A stretch of DNA of 64,000 nucleotides, taken from the NCBI GenBank assembly GCA_013396655.1, contig WBMV01002673.1, positions 249,637 to 313,636 of the forward strand, in the 5' to 3' direction. Origin of the DNA: Campylorhamphus procurvoides (taxonomy: Eukaryota > Chordata > Aves > Passeriformes > Dendrocolaptidae). Below the pieces are notes generated by a model that searched no databases, was not told the DNA's origin, and worked only from the letters and a program-made list of their open reading frames with translations. The first letter of the stretch is position 1. Every line of letters starts with the position of its first letter. A program made the position numbers and the translations under genes. Shown piece by piece: positions 1-15,200 of the stretch.

Positions 1-119
1 TTTGAAGTCTTTGCATGTGCATCGTAGTTTACCTCCAAATGATGGAAATCAGAAACTTTTCTTTCCTTCACCTCAAATTTCTCCTAACCTTTTTTTTTTT
101 CTTTTTTTTGTAATTGCAG

Positions 120-214
120 ATGATTCCTTTGTTAGACCAGTTACTTTTTGGATTGTTGGTGATTTTGATAAGCCTTCAGGGAGGCAGTTGTTGTATGATG
201 CCATTAAACATCAG
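120..214 (+). CDS. UGGT1: UGGT1 exon, start of last thioredoxin-like domain
   Basis: First exon in the window, entered in split phase (two bases finish an Asp codon). It encodes residues 1-32, including FWIVGDFD and [10 protein letters not shown] long polypyrimidine tract ending in TTGCAG precedes it and GTAAGT follows. The upstream UGGT1 exons are outside the window. Confidence 0.95.
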
Positions 215-3200
215 GTAAGTAATGTTTTAATTGGAACAGCTTAGCAGTGCTAACAAAGCACTTGGTAGAATCTTGAAAATCACAGGTTGTGCTTCTTCCC
301 GTGGTGTGACCTGGGGAGACTGGTTTTCCATCAAGGGTCTCTAATTTCTAGCCTCGTCCTTTTTGCAGAGGCTTAAACATTGCTGATCTTGTCTTAGGGC
401 AGATTGCTTCTTGACACTATGCTAATACAGTAAAGATGTTCTTTTTAGCCCTTAAAGTGCAATGTCTGTGTTTTGGTTTTGGCGATAAGCATAAGCATTG
501 CTCTCTGCTCTGTCTCCTTTATTCTGGAAGGATAACTGAATCATAAAAGTGCACAGCTTACTGCCAGATCACTGCTTTGCCAGACTGAGTGGTGGCCACA
601 GTCCTCCTGTGTAGCACAGGATTATGTAGAAGATTCCTGTCACAGTGGTGCCTGTGCATAAGCTAAATACTTGGTGTTAAATTAGTTCATCATTTTAACC
701 TTGTGCTGTTACTTATCCAATTCAGAAGCTGATTTTCTGGGTAAGAAATGCAAGGCTTTTGCTATAATGTTATTCCAATAGATAGGTTTTTTTCATTTAA
801 AACACACCTGCAATCTAAAACTTCCCCAATGCTTGTTTTGTTAAACACAGAAATCCAGCAATAATGTTCGAATTAGCATGATCAATAATCCTAGTGAAGA
901 TCCCAACAGCCAGAATACAGTTGTTGCTAGAGCCATATGGGCCGCTCTGCAGACACAAACATCAAATAATGCCAAGAACTTCATCACAAAGATGGCAAAA
1001 GAAGAATCTGCAAAGGCACTGGAGGCAGGAGCTGACATCTTGGAATTTGCTGTTGGGGTAAGTGTGTCTGTCGGCATTTGCAAGGGTAAGGTGCTTTGCT
1101 TGTTCCTCTAAATGAATTTTTTAGTGTAGTATATTCATATGAAAAAGATGCAGCACCAATGGAGAGTAACACTGTTGGGTCTGCTGGTTTGGTATTTTTA
1201 ATCCCAGAAAAGTAAACTGACCTAAATACAGCAGTCCATCTAAACAAAGTAAATCCTCATGCACATCCAAGCTATGTACCTTTGAAAAGTCAAAGGAAAT
1301 GTGGGTTCAGGGATCTGTTGGAGAGAGCCAGTTTTTTTCTTGGGAGGTTAGGAGAGGGATTTTTTTTTTAAAAGCTCAGAAAAAAATTACATTTCTCAAC
1401 ATTTAAAAAATTTAGACAAGAAGCACTTAAGAAGAATGGAACTGGTCTAAGTAGCTGTGACCCTTCACATCAGAAGCTAGGATAATGTTTGAAGGTGACA
1501 GGCAAAAACTGGGTTTAAGACCACAAAGAAAAGGGGGCCAGATATCAATTTTAGCAAGATATGAAGGTGATCTTGAATATAAGCAAAAAGGTACATTTTA
1601 AAAAGTGTGCAGAGGTCAACATTTCTTCCTATTTCATGTCAAGTATTCTTTTCTTTCAGGGTATGGATACCAATATTTTCAAAGAAGCCTTTGAATCTCC
1701 TAAGGTGGATTTTATTCTGTCACATGCAATATATTGCAGAGATGTTCTAAAGCTGAAGAAGGGGCAGAGGGCTGTGATCAGCAATGGACGGGTGAGAACA
1801 AACAGGAAAAGAGATAATCCACATGTGGGGAAAAAGCTGAGCTTGAGCAGCAGAGTTGAGGGACAAGACATGGGAGTCTCAGCCTTTAAGTCTCAGTTGC
1901 CTTGAGAATTTATTCATGCCTGTGTCACTTTGTGCTGTGTGCAGTTAGTTTGGGACCAGTTTAGATCTCTCAATAACAGAGTTGCTCTCATGCTGGCAGT
2001 GAATTGACTCCTTGGGTGGAAAAGGCTGATAAATTTAAAGATTGTGCTCATTCATTCAGCTGGATGAAATGCTGCTCTTGCTGGCCCTGACCCTGGTGGT
2101 TTCTGCCACCAGCTCTTTTTACAGTAGTTTGTCTTAGATTAGGTAAATGATGTTACAGTAGCATTTCTCTGCAAATAATGAAACCCAGCTATGTACAGGA
2201 TAGGGTCTTCCTTTATTACCTGCTTCCTAGTTAGGAAAAAAACCTATGCAGGTCCCAGTGGTTACTGTATACTTTCAATGGGTTAAAAATCTCACGTGAT
2301 GAGTTTGGTATTCTGTTTCTCTCACTGGCAAAATAGTAAGAGTTTTCTAGGTTGCTTTTTAGCTTCTGAAGGCTACAGGAAGGAGATTTGCTGGAGTCTT
2401 CCTAGACTACAAGAATTGGCCTGGTATTCTATTGCTCCTTCCAGATGTAGTATTTCATGTATAATTTATGCATTTTATGCCTTAATAGGGGCTCCTGGCT
2501 CTAAATAGGTAGATTTACCTGTTAAACTCTGCTGCCGTTGACATTAATACTAGCCTGAGATAGTGGGTTGCCACTGAGAATGGGCTGGAGTATTTAAATA
2601 AATGCATCTTTGAATTTTGTTTCAATGTAGCCTTTACCTAATAATGGTGATTCTGCCTTTTGTTTTGGTAGCTTATTGGCCCATTAGAGGATGGTGAGAT
2701 GTTCAATCAGGATGATTTTCATCTCCTGGAAAATATCATACTGAAGACATCGGGGCAGAAAATCAAATCTCAGATTCAGCAACTGGGATTCGAAGAAGAT
2801 CTGTAAGTAAATGTGAGAGGGCTTATAAAGAGGTGCTAACACTCTGATGGCATGATTGTCTGCAGCCTGGGGGAGAGCTTTGTCAAGCACATTCTGGATG
2901 GGTGCTACATGTGTTCCTATGGTCAAAGCTCAGCTCTTCAGAGGGCAAGTGTGAAGGCAAAACAGTGTAAATTATTTGATTTAAAGTGCTTTAGTGACTT
3001 TTGCATAGTTCACCATCTCCTGGGGGTATGGAGCTGTAACTGTCCCCCAAATTCAGGAGGCAGTTCTGGCACGCTGACTGCACTGCTCATCATTACTGAG
3101 GCATCATCTGTATCCAGTACAACCTGTCATGGCTGGTCCATTGCCTTGTACTGGAGTTGGAGGAATTGTGTTGGCTGGAGCGTCACTGACAAGCAGCGAG

Positions 3201-6200
3201 AAACTGGGAAAGTGCCTGAGACTGTAGGAATTTAATAAGGAAATGTTGAAATGAACACGAAACTGTAAATACATTGGTACTGGCTGAGCTAGTTCTTGGA
3301 TCACAGCAGCATGGGCAGCACAGCTTGCAGTGTTACCTGAGGAGTTCAGGAATAGATTCTTGGATTAGAGTCGGGAAGGGATACAGGTGGACTGCAAACA
3401 TCCTGAAGGTGGTGATGCATTGTGCAGGAGCTGGTGAAATTGTCTGCTCTGCTCAGCTAGATGAAGTTCAATTCAAGGTTTAGTTGTTTGCTGCTGTGAG
3501 ATGAGTTATGAAGTGGTATAAGTTGCTGCACACGTTACTGCATTGGTTCTTCAAAATGCTTTCTGCACTGGATTGTCTTTCTGCTCCTCCAAAGGGCTGA
3601 GAAGCCTAACTTCTCATTAATCACTTCTCATTAATCCTAAGGCCTTCAGACTACTTCTGGGTTTTTCCCCTGGCTAAATCTTACCTGACACACTGTTTTA
3701 AACCAAGTACCTCTAATATGTCAGGGTTTAATAACTCATACATAAGATTATTACAGTTGATTTAAAAGCAGAAAGAAGGAAAGAAAGCGAGACACTGGAT
3801 GACACTTTCTGAATGTCTTTGTGGTTTAGTTAAGTGCTTCTTGGCTTATCAATATAAAAATTATTGTAATAATATATTTCCTATCAGTACTATGGAATCA
3901 TGTAAACTGCTTTTAACTTTTTAGAGAGAAACACTGGGAAAAGAGGCAGAGATAAGAAAATGGAAATCATAGTTGTAGATAGTTACTGCACAAAGCATTG
4001 AGGTGAATTAATCAAAAGAAAGTGATCTTGAAGTTCAGAACAACAGGAGTCCCCTGTGTTTGTGTTGGAGCTCATAACTGTGGAGGTAATTTTTCCCATA
4101 TTAAGCATCACCTTTTTCTGTGGTGCTGCTTGATTGCTAGAGGCTGGTGGTCAGTTATGCTGAACACAAGGGCTGTTCTGCAGAAGTCTTGTGTTATTCT
4201 GAATCCTAGGAGAACAGGTTTTAACAGCATTCCAAACACTTTTCCATTCACTGCTGCATTTGGAATAGTTTGAATATAGGCTAATTTTGGACAGAGCAGT
4301 GGGTTTGTTTTTTTTTCTTAGGTTTGAATGCTGCAAAAGTGTTTCAAAAGCTTTTGAAATTATCTGTTGCATTGGAAAACAATGGAGAACTTGACAGATT
4401 TCACCAGGTGTGTGGGTTTGGTATGAACAAGTTGAACAGGTCTAAATCTATGAGACTGACTTAACTCAGGAAAAGCTGACAGACCTTTCAGTTACAGTAT
4501 TGCTTCCTAGTGCTTAGAGTTGCAGGGTAAATTGGGAAGACCACTGTGAAACAAGGATTTAATCTGAATGGCCTTCAGGTCTGAGAGATTGGTGCGGTTC
4601 AGGAATGCAGTGCCTGTAACATGATTGACCCCTAAAATACCCCTAAAAATACAGCTGGTTTGTGTTGGTTAGAGTTAAACCCTTTGGTACCCTCAGTAAA
4701 AAGGCTGCAACCTGTTTAAATTACTGGTGGATAACTTAAATAATTATTCAGAGCTTCTGTAGAGAGGTTGTAGAAGTGTTGGTATATCTGAATTCCTTTT
4801 GCCTTCTCTTTTTCTGCTTATTCTCTTTTAATTTCTGGAAGAAATGTGAGAATTACAGGCATTTTTTGAATATCTGCAAACCTTTCTTTTCCTTCTTTTC
4901 AGGGCAAGTGACTTGGTAATGAAAGTGGATGCTCTTCTTTCTGCTCAGCCAAAAGGAGAGGCAAGGATTGAGTATCATTTTTTTGAAGAACAGTACAGGT
5001 ATAGGATTTCTGGCATTTGCTGAATAATATGCTTTTCTGTGTCTTTTAACTTTCCCACTGTTTTATGTTGCATTTAGTTATAAAATTGCCCAAGTAGCCA
5101 TAGGAAAGTCTCCAACAGTTTTCAGGAAGAAAAGATTCCAGAAATTAATTTTATCTGTCTGTATATCTATATACATATACGTATATACCTACTTTTTTCC
5201 TCTGTCTGGTTTCAGAAAGTGCACAGCATTTAAGAAGCAATTTGAGTTCAGAATGAGATGGGTAGTAGTGTTTTTTCTATGTTTATCCATATGTTTGATA
5301 CTTCAAAACTGTATTTCCTCTGTTTAGTGCAGTTAAACTGAGACCAAAAGAGGGGGAGACATACTTTGATGTTGTGGCTATTGTTGATCCTGTGACCAGA
5401 GATGCTCAAAGACTGGCTCCGTTACTTCTGGTATGTGGGCAGTGTTGTAATGCACTTCAAAAGTTTGCCTCAGTTATGTCATTTGGGAATGTTCATCTTC
5501 CTCCTGAACTGGGTGGTGACCAGTGGCCGTCTAATTGTGTTGTCTAAGTTGCACAGTCCTCTTACTAATGGAAAAGCTAATGAGGCTGTACTACACCCTA
5601 ACAAAATCATGCTCAGGTATTGTCCAGAGAGCTTTTAGTTTCACCATTCAAACAGCTGAGTTTGCAGTGACTCTGTTCTTGAGGAAGAAAGTCTCAGCAT
5701 GCCAAAAAGACTGTGTGAAATGTTAGAAACAGGTAACTGTTCTTAAAACCACCAATGAAAAGTCGGGTGTGCTAAAGCAAATCATGAGAAGGGAGGATTG
5801 GGGATGAGCAGGTAACATGCCTCCCTGAGGCTCTGCAGTGGCCAGCTCCCCCCACTGGCATTTGAAGGGATGTCTCTTTCTCATTACTTTAGGTTTTGAA
5901 CCAATTGATAAATATGAACCTGAGGGTGTTTATGAACTGCCAGTCCAAACTGTCTGACATGCCACTGAAAAGGTAAGCAATTCCATGCCAGGGTTAAAGA
6001 CAGTGAGAGGGTAAAACCTGTTGGAATATGTAAACACAGAAGCATGGTCATACGTCCTGTAGAAGGTCTCAATAACTGCTTTGAGCTCAGTTATACAATA
6101 GCATCATTTCCCACAGAGGGTCTGGGAATTTGTGGATCCCGTGAGGTAATTCTGCTGGTTTATAAGTTGGGTGCTTTTTATTCATATGTATAAAAAAATT

Positions 6201-9200
6201 AAATAACCAGTGTTGCTGATTGAGTCTTGCATATTTTTGGTCCTTCAAGATGGAAATTCTGACCTTTTCTAAGGTGTTGGACAAAGCCTTGGAGACATAG
6301 GAGGCCAAGGAAAGCTGATGCCAGCTACGAGTTCAATGAGAGTAAAATATTAGCAAAGTTTGGCAGAAATATGTTCTAACATTTTCTTTCTGAAATTCCA
6401 GCTTTTATCGCTATGTTTTGGAACCAGAGATTTCTTTCACAGCAGAGAATAACTTTGCTCCAGGACCCATTGCTAAGTTTTTGGATATGCCCCAGTCTCC
6501 ACTGTTCACTCTGAACCTAAATACCCCTGAGAGCTGGATGGTGGAGTCTGTCAGAACCCCATATGACCTTGACAATATTTACTTGGAGGAGGTAAGAGAA
6601 ATCAGTATTTTCCTGCAACTTCATTTAAGTGGTGGTGTTTTTCCAGAGCATATTTTTGTTATGGAAAAGAAATGTAGAATTTTAAAATGCCAATAAACAT
6701 AGCACTGTGGATATTTGCAGACCTCTCAATTCTAGGAGGGATATAGGGAAGCCCAAGCTCTTGGACAGCAAGGTTGCTGTTCTCAACTACTTGTGGATGA
6801 CTGAACCAGAGATTCAGAAATACTGTAGGCTTGAAGCAGGACCTTAGCCTTGCTCCAAGAAGCCACCAAGCTGGTTTCACAGCTTTTGTTACTGGTCCAC
6901 AAAAGGACATGCAGCATCAACACAACAGTAAAACCATGCAGCAGAAATACATTCAGTTGCTGTAGGTTCAGGAGCTCACTGCTGTTTGAATAGGCCTTGA
7001 ATCACACTGTTAGTCTGGGGATCTGGACAGTGCTGCCCCACATACAGAGGGATAAATAAGAAAAAAACTCTGTTGTATGTATAATGAGACTGTCAAACAC
7101 TGCAAACAGGCCTCTGGAAAAGCAAGTCTGTACAGCCTTGTGGTCATTGCAAGCATGGGTTCCTTTCTCACTGAACATTTATTGTTAGTCTCCTCTTGCT
7201 TTTGCATCTCTCTGATACCGTTTGGGAATATGATTGGTATTGTGGTATTGTCTCATATTGCTAATCCTGTAGTAGCTATTTAGAAATCTAGAAAACTGGG
7301 TATGCATTATTGTATGGTTTGTGTTTTGGTTTGGTATATTTGGGTTTAGGACTTTTTTTGCTTTTTCTCTCTTAACTGTAAGCCATTAGTGAACCACTAG
7401 TATTGCTACACATTTCAAGCCTCTGATTGCCAAGTCCACCCCTTAATTAATTGATTAATTGAAAGCCTGAGAGAGGGGGAGATGAAACACTTCAGGCATT
7501 CAAAGTTGCCATCCTGAGCTTCTAAATAAACAGCAGCTTTACTTTTGCAGGTGCACCATTTCCAGCTCCCAATATCCAGTGTGTTGGTGCTGTAGCAATT
7601 AATCTGTCCTTTCGGATGTGCATGAGTGAAGATGCTTTGTGAGATTAGAGTAATATTCTGCTTATGTACTGTCCTCAGGCTACATCTGAATTTAGCCTGG
7701 TAGGGACCCAAGTTTTTTTGGTTTATGGGGGGTGTTTTTTTTTCCCCTTCTTTTCCTGGCACTTTTGGTTGGTGTAGAAGGAGAGGAATTGATATTTCTT
7801 CACAGTACCCTAGCACACTGTAAGAGTGATGCAAAGCGAAACAGAATGCTTATTTCCAGTGGTTAGCATTAGGTGAGACAAGTTTTAAACAGATTTACAG
7901 TCTTGAGTTCTGGAGCCCACCATATACTTTTTATGAAATGCCAGAGTACATTCTCTGGTAAAGGTTAAAAAAAATAAATTGTGGAATAGAGCAACAATCC
8001 TACCCCTTTCTTATCCTAGCATATTACCAGATGAAGTTCAAATTCTTTTGGTCAGGGCCACTCTTAACAGTACTTGTGTGAAGTTTGTCACTTGAAGGAG
8101 CTGAGATCTTGGAGGCTTTCTAGATATTTAATAATAAAATTAAAGACTAGAAATTAATAAAATTAAGGACTAGAGGTTGGCACTTCAAAGCTAGTGCTGC
8201 AGTCAGCAGTATCTGCTCCTTACAGGTTGATAGTGTTGTAGCTGCAGAGTATGAACTGGAGTACCTGCTGCTGGAAGGACACTGCTATGACATTACTACT
8301 GGGCAGCCACCTCGAGGACTCCAGTTTACACTGGGGACTTCAGCCAGCCCCGTCATCGTTGATACCATCGTTATGGCCAACTTGGTAAGTGTTCCATTGA
8401 AATTGGCAACAACTCACTGGTGCACCAGTCAGCACAGCCACTTCCATAAATCCCTGAGTATTTTCTGGCGTGTGGCTATGTGGGGTTGTGTGCACTCCAC
8501 AGCTGCCTCCAGATACATCAGAACCACGTCATTTTAACACTGTCTGAAACCTCACAGTGTGTGTACTGTCTCTTATCTTTTGCAAGATGTATTCCTTTCC
8601 TTCCAGCTGACTGAGAAGGGTCTTCTGGAATGCCTTAAAATGCTGCCAATATTGTTAAGCAACCTCTCTCCAGGGATGCCCAGAGAGCTGTTTTTCCTAG
8701 ACATGGTACTCCTTTGGCTATGTACTCCGGTACTGTGAGCCTCAGGTGCATGGCTGTCATGTTTTGGGACCCATTTCTTCAGGAGATGTGTGGGACAAAT
8801 GGAGAGAGTTAGCAAGAATAGCCAACATTGTAGAAAGTAAAGGAAGTGTGAAAGAATGGGAATTGCTTAGTTGAGTTGAGCAATGGTGCTGAAAATACAA
8901 GCATGTGATTAGTCCCTGCAGCTGCCTTTGTCAGGTCACTGCATAAGGGATCAGTCTGTTTGCAGTGCCCACACTGGGCCATGAGAGAGGTAATGGACTG
9001 AAAATCATCACAAAGGGAATAAGTCACTGGAATGTTTTCCTGAGATATAATATTAGTGAAAAACTAAAGTACATTGCCTCCTCTGTGGGTTTTGCGCTTT
9101 TTTTTCAGTCTTTAAATGTGTTAAAGAAAAAAGAAAAAATATTCACTGATGCTAAATACTTATTTTTAAATCCTTACACTCATTTTTTATTTGTGTGTGC

Positions 9201-12200
9201 CTTTTCTTAGCCAGAGTATATCCTAGAATGATGTAGTATTTCTTACCACAGAAAGGAAGATGTTCTTTATATTTATTTATGATCACATAGGAAGTGCAGT
9301 GATTTGGGGCCACAGTACAAAACTGGATGGGACACAGAAGCATCACTACCGATGCTTATATCTTCTATAGGTGTAATAATCTAAGCCACAGAAGAAAATA
9401 CTCAGATCTGGAATCTGAAGCTTCAACAAGACTTGAACACAATATTTGAATTTCACATAGTAATTTTTAAAGTTCTGTAGGAGAGGTGTCTTGTACCATA
9501 AATTACGTTACTGCCTCCTGCTGTAGATAAAATACTGGTCTGTTGAGCTTCAAATTCCTCTAGATTTTGTTGTGTAGTTACCCACTAGTGTTTTGAAATT
9601 CCTTCACTCCCTCATGAAGGTAAGCTGTTGCAGAAAAAGACTTTGGGATTGCACTATTCCCATCAGAACACTCTCAAAAACTTTCTCTCATCTAACAAAT
9701 AATGCTACATGCCCACATACTATGTCTCTTAGGGAAAACCCAATAATTTTGAATGGAATTTCTGGGGATTTTCTCCTGTTCTCTCTGGGTTTTAAAGCCT
9801 TAAGGTTATGTTAATTAGCTGGCTTGCAAATGAATTTTCAGGTGTAAAACAGTGGATAGAAATACATGACTTAAGTTTTTCTGCATTTCCTGAAAACTGA
9901 CAAATATTCTTTGCTCTTTACAGGGTTACTTCCAGTTAAAAGCCAATCCTGGTGCATGGACTCTAAGACTGAGAAAGGGCAGATCTGAAGATATTTACAG
10001 GATCTATAGGTAGGACAGTATAAGAAATACTTCAATCTTTTTCTGGTGAAACTTCTGAAGTAGGTAGGCATTGTGATGTGTGAATCTAACAGCTCCCTTA
10101 CCAAAGTGTTGTGACCTAAACAGCAAATTACATTTCAGATTACATTTTCATACTGAACATAAGTTATACAAGATGAAATTAATTAAAAACCCCAGTAAGT
10201 GTGTTGAAATACGTGTATTTGTTACTTTGTCACATGTCTCAGATCTGTTTTACAGTGCTAAGGCTTAATACTTGTAGAAAAATGTGCAGAAGAAATAAAG
10301 AGCATATTTCTGCTTTGTAGTAAAAGTGAATATTTTACTCTGTTTTCAGCCATGATGGCACAGACTCTCCACCTGAAGCCAGCGAAGTTATTATTGTTCT
10401 CAATAACTTCAAGAGCAAAATTATTAAAGTCAAGGTGAGTTTGAAAACTAGAGTTGCTCTTCAAAAAGGCTGTTTGACCAACAGTGGAGAAGAAATAGTA
10501 AAGCCTGATGCTCCCTTCCCACAAGCCCTCACTTGAGTCAGTCTACACAAAGCTTATGTTATGGTATCAATAATGGAGAGTGCTGTCTGTAGACTTTATT
10601 TGGGTTTTTGATACAGGAGAGAATGACATGTAGGTGCTGTTCCTTTTGTATGTCCCTGAGAAACAATTATATTCATGTTTTCCTCATGTAATTGTGCTTG
10701 TGACTCCAGGAAAAAGCAGTTTTACTGACCTATATATGTCTGGTAATAAACTTTCAGTGTGTCCATTGAGCCAGTATGTTACCTGTTACAGATAAATTTT
10801 ATTCACCTGGCAATCCATTTTCTACCAGTCTGACACAAAGTGGGTGAGAATACATTTTAAAAAAGATAAAAATGTTAAGTTACTAATCTACTGTCTGTTA
10901 GGGTTGCCACTCAGGTAATGACATAGCTGAGAAGTTTAAGGAGGACAACTGATAGATAAATGATGGCTATAACACAGCCAGTTCACACTTTCCAGCAACA
11001 TTTGCTTGTGCTGGAGTAATTCTGGAATGTTCTCCTGGTTCACTGCCTTGTCTGTCTGGTTTGGAGTCAGTCATTAAGGTTGCTCACTAAACACCTCTTA
11101 GAAAAGCATTTTAACCATTCAGACTAACATGCCTTTGGTGTCTAAAAGCAGCTGTAGAATCCATTTGGAAGACGTCAGTTCATTACTAAGCTGTTTTCAC
11201 AGAGAGCTGAGGTTACTTGTCAGCTTATGGGGCATAATTCAAACAGGTACAAACAGAACCAGTGTCAGGATAACATTGCATAGCTGTTTGCCCAATGTGT
11301 GGTTCCACTCACTAAAGCCATGTTATGCTTGACAGGTTCAGAAAAAGATCGATATGATGAATGAAGATCTGTTAAGTGATGGCACCAATGAGAATGAATC
11401 TGGATTTTGGGAATCTCTCAAATGGTAAAACTCTGTCAATGATAACCTGCAAGTCACTTGAAACTGTAAAACTGCTTGACAAAACCATTATGTCTGTGAT
11501 ATTTCACAGCTATCTATAAAGAGTGCTTGAATTTCGGGCTGTTGTTCATAGGACTCTCCTGTTTCCAGAGATGTGGGCTCCTGCTTCGCACATTCCCCTT
11601 CCTTCCCCCCACTGCTACTGGGAGCCTGAAAACATTGTTCCTTCCCAGGAGGCGCCCCTCAGCCAGTGCTCTCTCAATCAAAAGGTGTTCATCTGTGAGC
11701 TCTGGGCCTTCCCTGTCTGTGTGCACAGCACTGTGTTCTGGGGAGATGACAATAAACCCCCCAGACCAACTGCATTAGACCAACACTGTAGCCATTTTCT
11801 GTATTTGCAGCCTTCTCTTGCTATTTTGTCCTTCATATAACAATATTTGTCCTTTCAGGGGATTCACAGGAGGACAAAAGAATGAAGATGTGAAACAGGA
11901 TAAAGATGATGTACTAAATATATTTTCTGTGGCTTCGGGACATCTATATGAGAGATTCCTACGGTCAGTGCACGATTTATAAATCAGGGATGTCAAGTGA
12001 TAACGTGCCCTGCTTTGCACAAGGAAAATTGGTAGCATTTGCAAGAATATAAAAAAACTTTTTCAGCAGTTCAGAAGTCCACTAGATCTACTGTATCATA
12101 GGAACTTTTGTCTGCAGATTATTCAGGAGTTCAAAATAGATATAGTTTAATAGATGGTATGTTGCTGTGTTAAATTTTCTCATACAACATAACCAGTGTA

Positions 12201-15200
12201 TTGTTGAGAAGTTATAGAATAAGTCATAGTTGCTTTGCAGAAAAAAACTGAACTTCTGTTCTCAAAGGACTGTGAAAGGCAATAGGTCATATAGTCTCTA
12301 ACTGGTTAAAATATACAGATGTGGGGGAGTAGTAATTTTGTAGATAAAATTAAGCAATTGACAATAGGTTGGAGCAACCCACTTCTTCTGCATGTGTGGA
12401 GATAGTTACCTGACACATAAGTGCAAATAGTTCAATCAAGTAAACCAGAAATCTTTAATTGTTACATAGCTCGTCTCTAGTGGGTGGCGGTTGTTTCTGT
12501 AATTGCTTTATTGTTTTTTTTTCTTTTGATAGCATAATGATGTTGTCTGTGCTGAAACACACCAAGACTCCTTTAAAGTTTTGGTTTCTGAAGAACTACC
12601 TATCACCTACATTCAAGGTTTGTTAGTAATTAGAAATTAGCCATAATTTCTTCCTTCTTGCTTCTCCCTTCCTTCCCAATGGCTGTGCTGGACCAGCATG
12701 CCTTGGAATGAGAATGTCACCTGATGTGACACTGGGCCAGGTTGTTCCAGTAAAAAACTTCTCTCAGTTCTTTTGTCTCATTTTATTACTCCCACTTACA
12801 CTGCTTTGTACACCCCTAAATAGTTCTTCCATCTGTGAAATTTCATGATTTGACTAATGCATTCTTTTAAACTTGTCTGTGGATCACTATAAAATGGCTC
12901 ATAAGGGATTGTGTGGGGAAAAATACCAAAATATTTAGTTGTCTTATGATAGTTGGCTTTACAGTTTGTACTGATTGTTCAGTTTGGGGCTCTGTCTTTG
13001 TGTGAAGTAACAATGAAACTAATTTTCTTTGTGCTGTTTCATTTTCTAATGTTCTATGCCTTAGACTGAAGTGTATCTCTTGTAATGCACTTTTCTTTTT
13101 CCTGCAGAGGAACAAAGAACTAAGATAAGCTGCTTTTTTCCCCTCCCTCTGCAGGAATTCATCCCATACATGGCCAAGAAGTATAATTTCCAGTATGAGC
13201 TTGTGCAGTATAAATGGCCACGCTGGCTCCACCAACAAACAGAGAAACAGCGAATCATCTGGGGTTACAAGATCCTCTTCCTGGATGTGCTCTTCCCATT
13301 AGCTGTTGATAAAATCCTGTTTGTGGATGCTGATCAGGTATTACAGAGGCTGGAATTACTCCATCTTTTCCTTTTTTCTTTATTTTATAGTATGTTTTTG
13401 AATGCAATTTCCATATTGTTGGAAGGGATGCAAGTTTGAGCCCTTTGCAGGTATGACTGGAGGTTGATTCTATAACTATAACATGCTTCAGTAAGGGCCA
13501 GATTTTCTGTCTCCTCCCACAAAGATTGGTTTTGTTAACCTGTCATTTACTGTTGCCTGGTTCCTTGTTCCCTTCCTGTGATTCCACCTGGTTTGACAGA
13601 TAGATTCTCATTTCACCCTTCCATTTTCCCAGTTTTGTCTGTTCTCCAGCCTGCAGTTCACTTACCACAGACAGTATTTTCCTATGTCACTAAATACCCT
13701 GCCCTCCCAGGCCCCTTCTTTTAACTTGGCCACGTCTGAGTGGCTTTCAGAGGAGGGGAAGGCAAATGACTTGTGCATAAGGCCATGTCCTTCTGCAGGG
13801 CTTCTTTTGTGCTCCTTCCTGAATGGGTGGAAAGTACAGGAAACAGGCACAAGTGAGGATTGCCAAAGTACTCCCTCAAAAATACACATGAAACTGAGGA
13901 GTACAGATTATCAGTACTTGAGTATAAACTACCTTGGGAGTTTTGGCATATGTACAGTGTGATCCCATGCCAGTTCAAACCATTACAACCTATGCTGAAT
14001 TATCACCTAGCATAAATTTTCAGCTACGCTGTTCTTATTTCAGACAGTTTTTTCTCTGTTTGTAAGAGGTATTAAGGTATTTTTATTGCATCAGAGTGGT
14101 ATTTTTAGAGTAGTGTTAATGCCACATCTGTGTCAAAAAGATATTAAAAAGCCTTCATCCCTGAAGGGGCTGGAAACTCTGAAGAGGAAAGCATACAAAG
14201 GATCACAGTAGAGTTCATGTATAGTGAGAATTCTTGCTGCTTATTAAGCAACAGTTTTGCACTCCAGCTGTCGAACTAACCCCTATCAGATTATTTCAAC
14301 TCTAAGGGCAGGGGAGACAACACATTTTGTGCTGTGTTTTTGTTCTGCCTACATATAATGTGAAAGACTGCCACATATAACAGGTAATTCTTCCTTTAGC
14401 TGTTTGTTTAGCTTGAATTAAATCCTGACCAGCCTTTCCAAAGAACCCATTGCAGGCTTCTAGAAATAAAAATAAAATGTCCTTTCCCTTCAGATCGTGC
14501 GCACAGATCTAAAGGAATTGAGAGATTTCAATCTCGATGGTGCTCCATATGGATACACTCCCTTCTGTGACAGCCGAAGAGAAATGGATGGCTACAGGTT
14601 CTGGAAATCAGGATACTGGGCAAGTCATTTAGCTGGAAGAAAATACCACATCAGGTACTGAAGGATTCTTTTTTTTCCTAAAATAGAGGGGGAAAGTGTT
14701 TGCTGCTACTTAGACTTACAGCAAATTAGCTGAGATATGCAATGCTGCATGACCCACTTCTTGTTTACTGTCACCTCTTTGGGGTTCCATGGCTCATAGT
14801 CCCTTGGAAGCACTAGGGACACTGAAGTTGTTTTCAGCTACAACTTTTACAGATGAAGAACTGAATCCTTAACTAACAGACGTCTTTCTTTGTTAATAAC
14901 AGATGTTGGAAGAAGGGACTGCAAAGCTAAGATAGATTTGCTGAAAAGTGGTTTTTGTACGTGCCACGACCCATTAGAACTGCTTTCCTGCCTTATAGTA
15001 GATCACCTGATGTACTGCTACCATGAGATTGTTCTAGGATGTTGTGTCTCGGGGTCTGCAGTGAGTTACCCACCAGTGAAATGTCATTACTAATTGCACC
15101 ATCTCCCTGTAGTGCTCTGTATGTTGTGGATCTGAAGAAGTTCAGAAAGATAGCAGCTGGAGATCGACTCAGAGGACAATACCAGGGTCTCAGTCAGGAT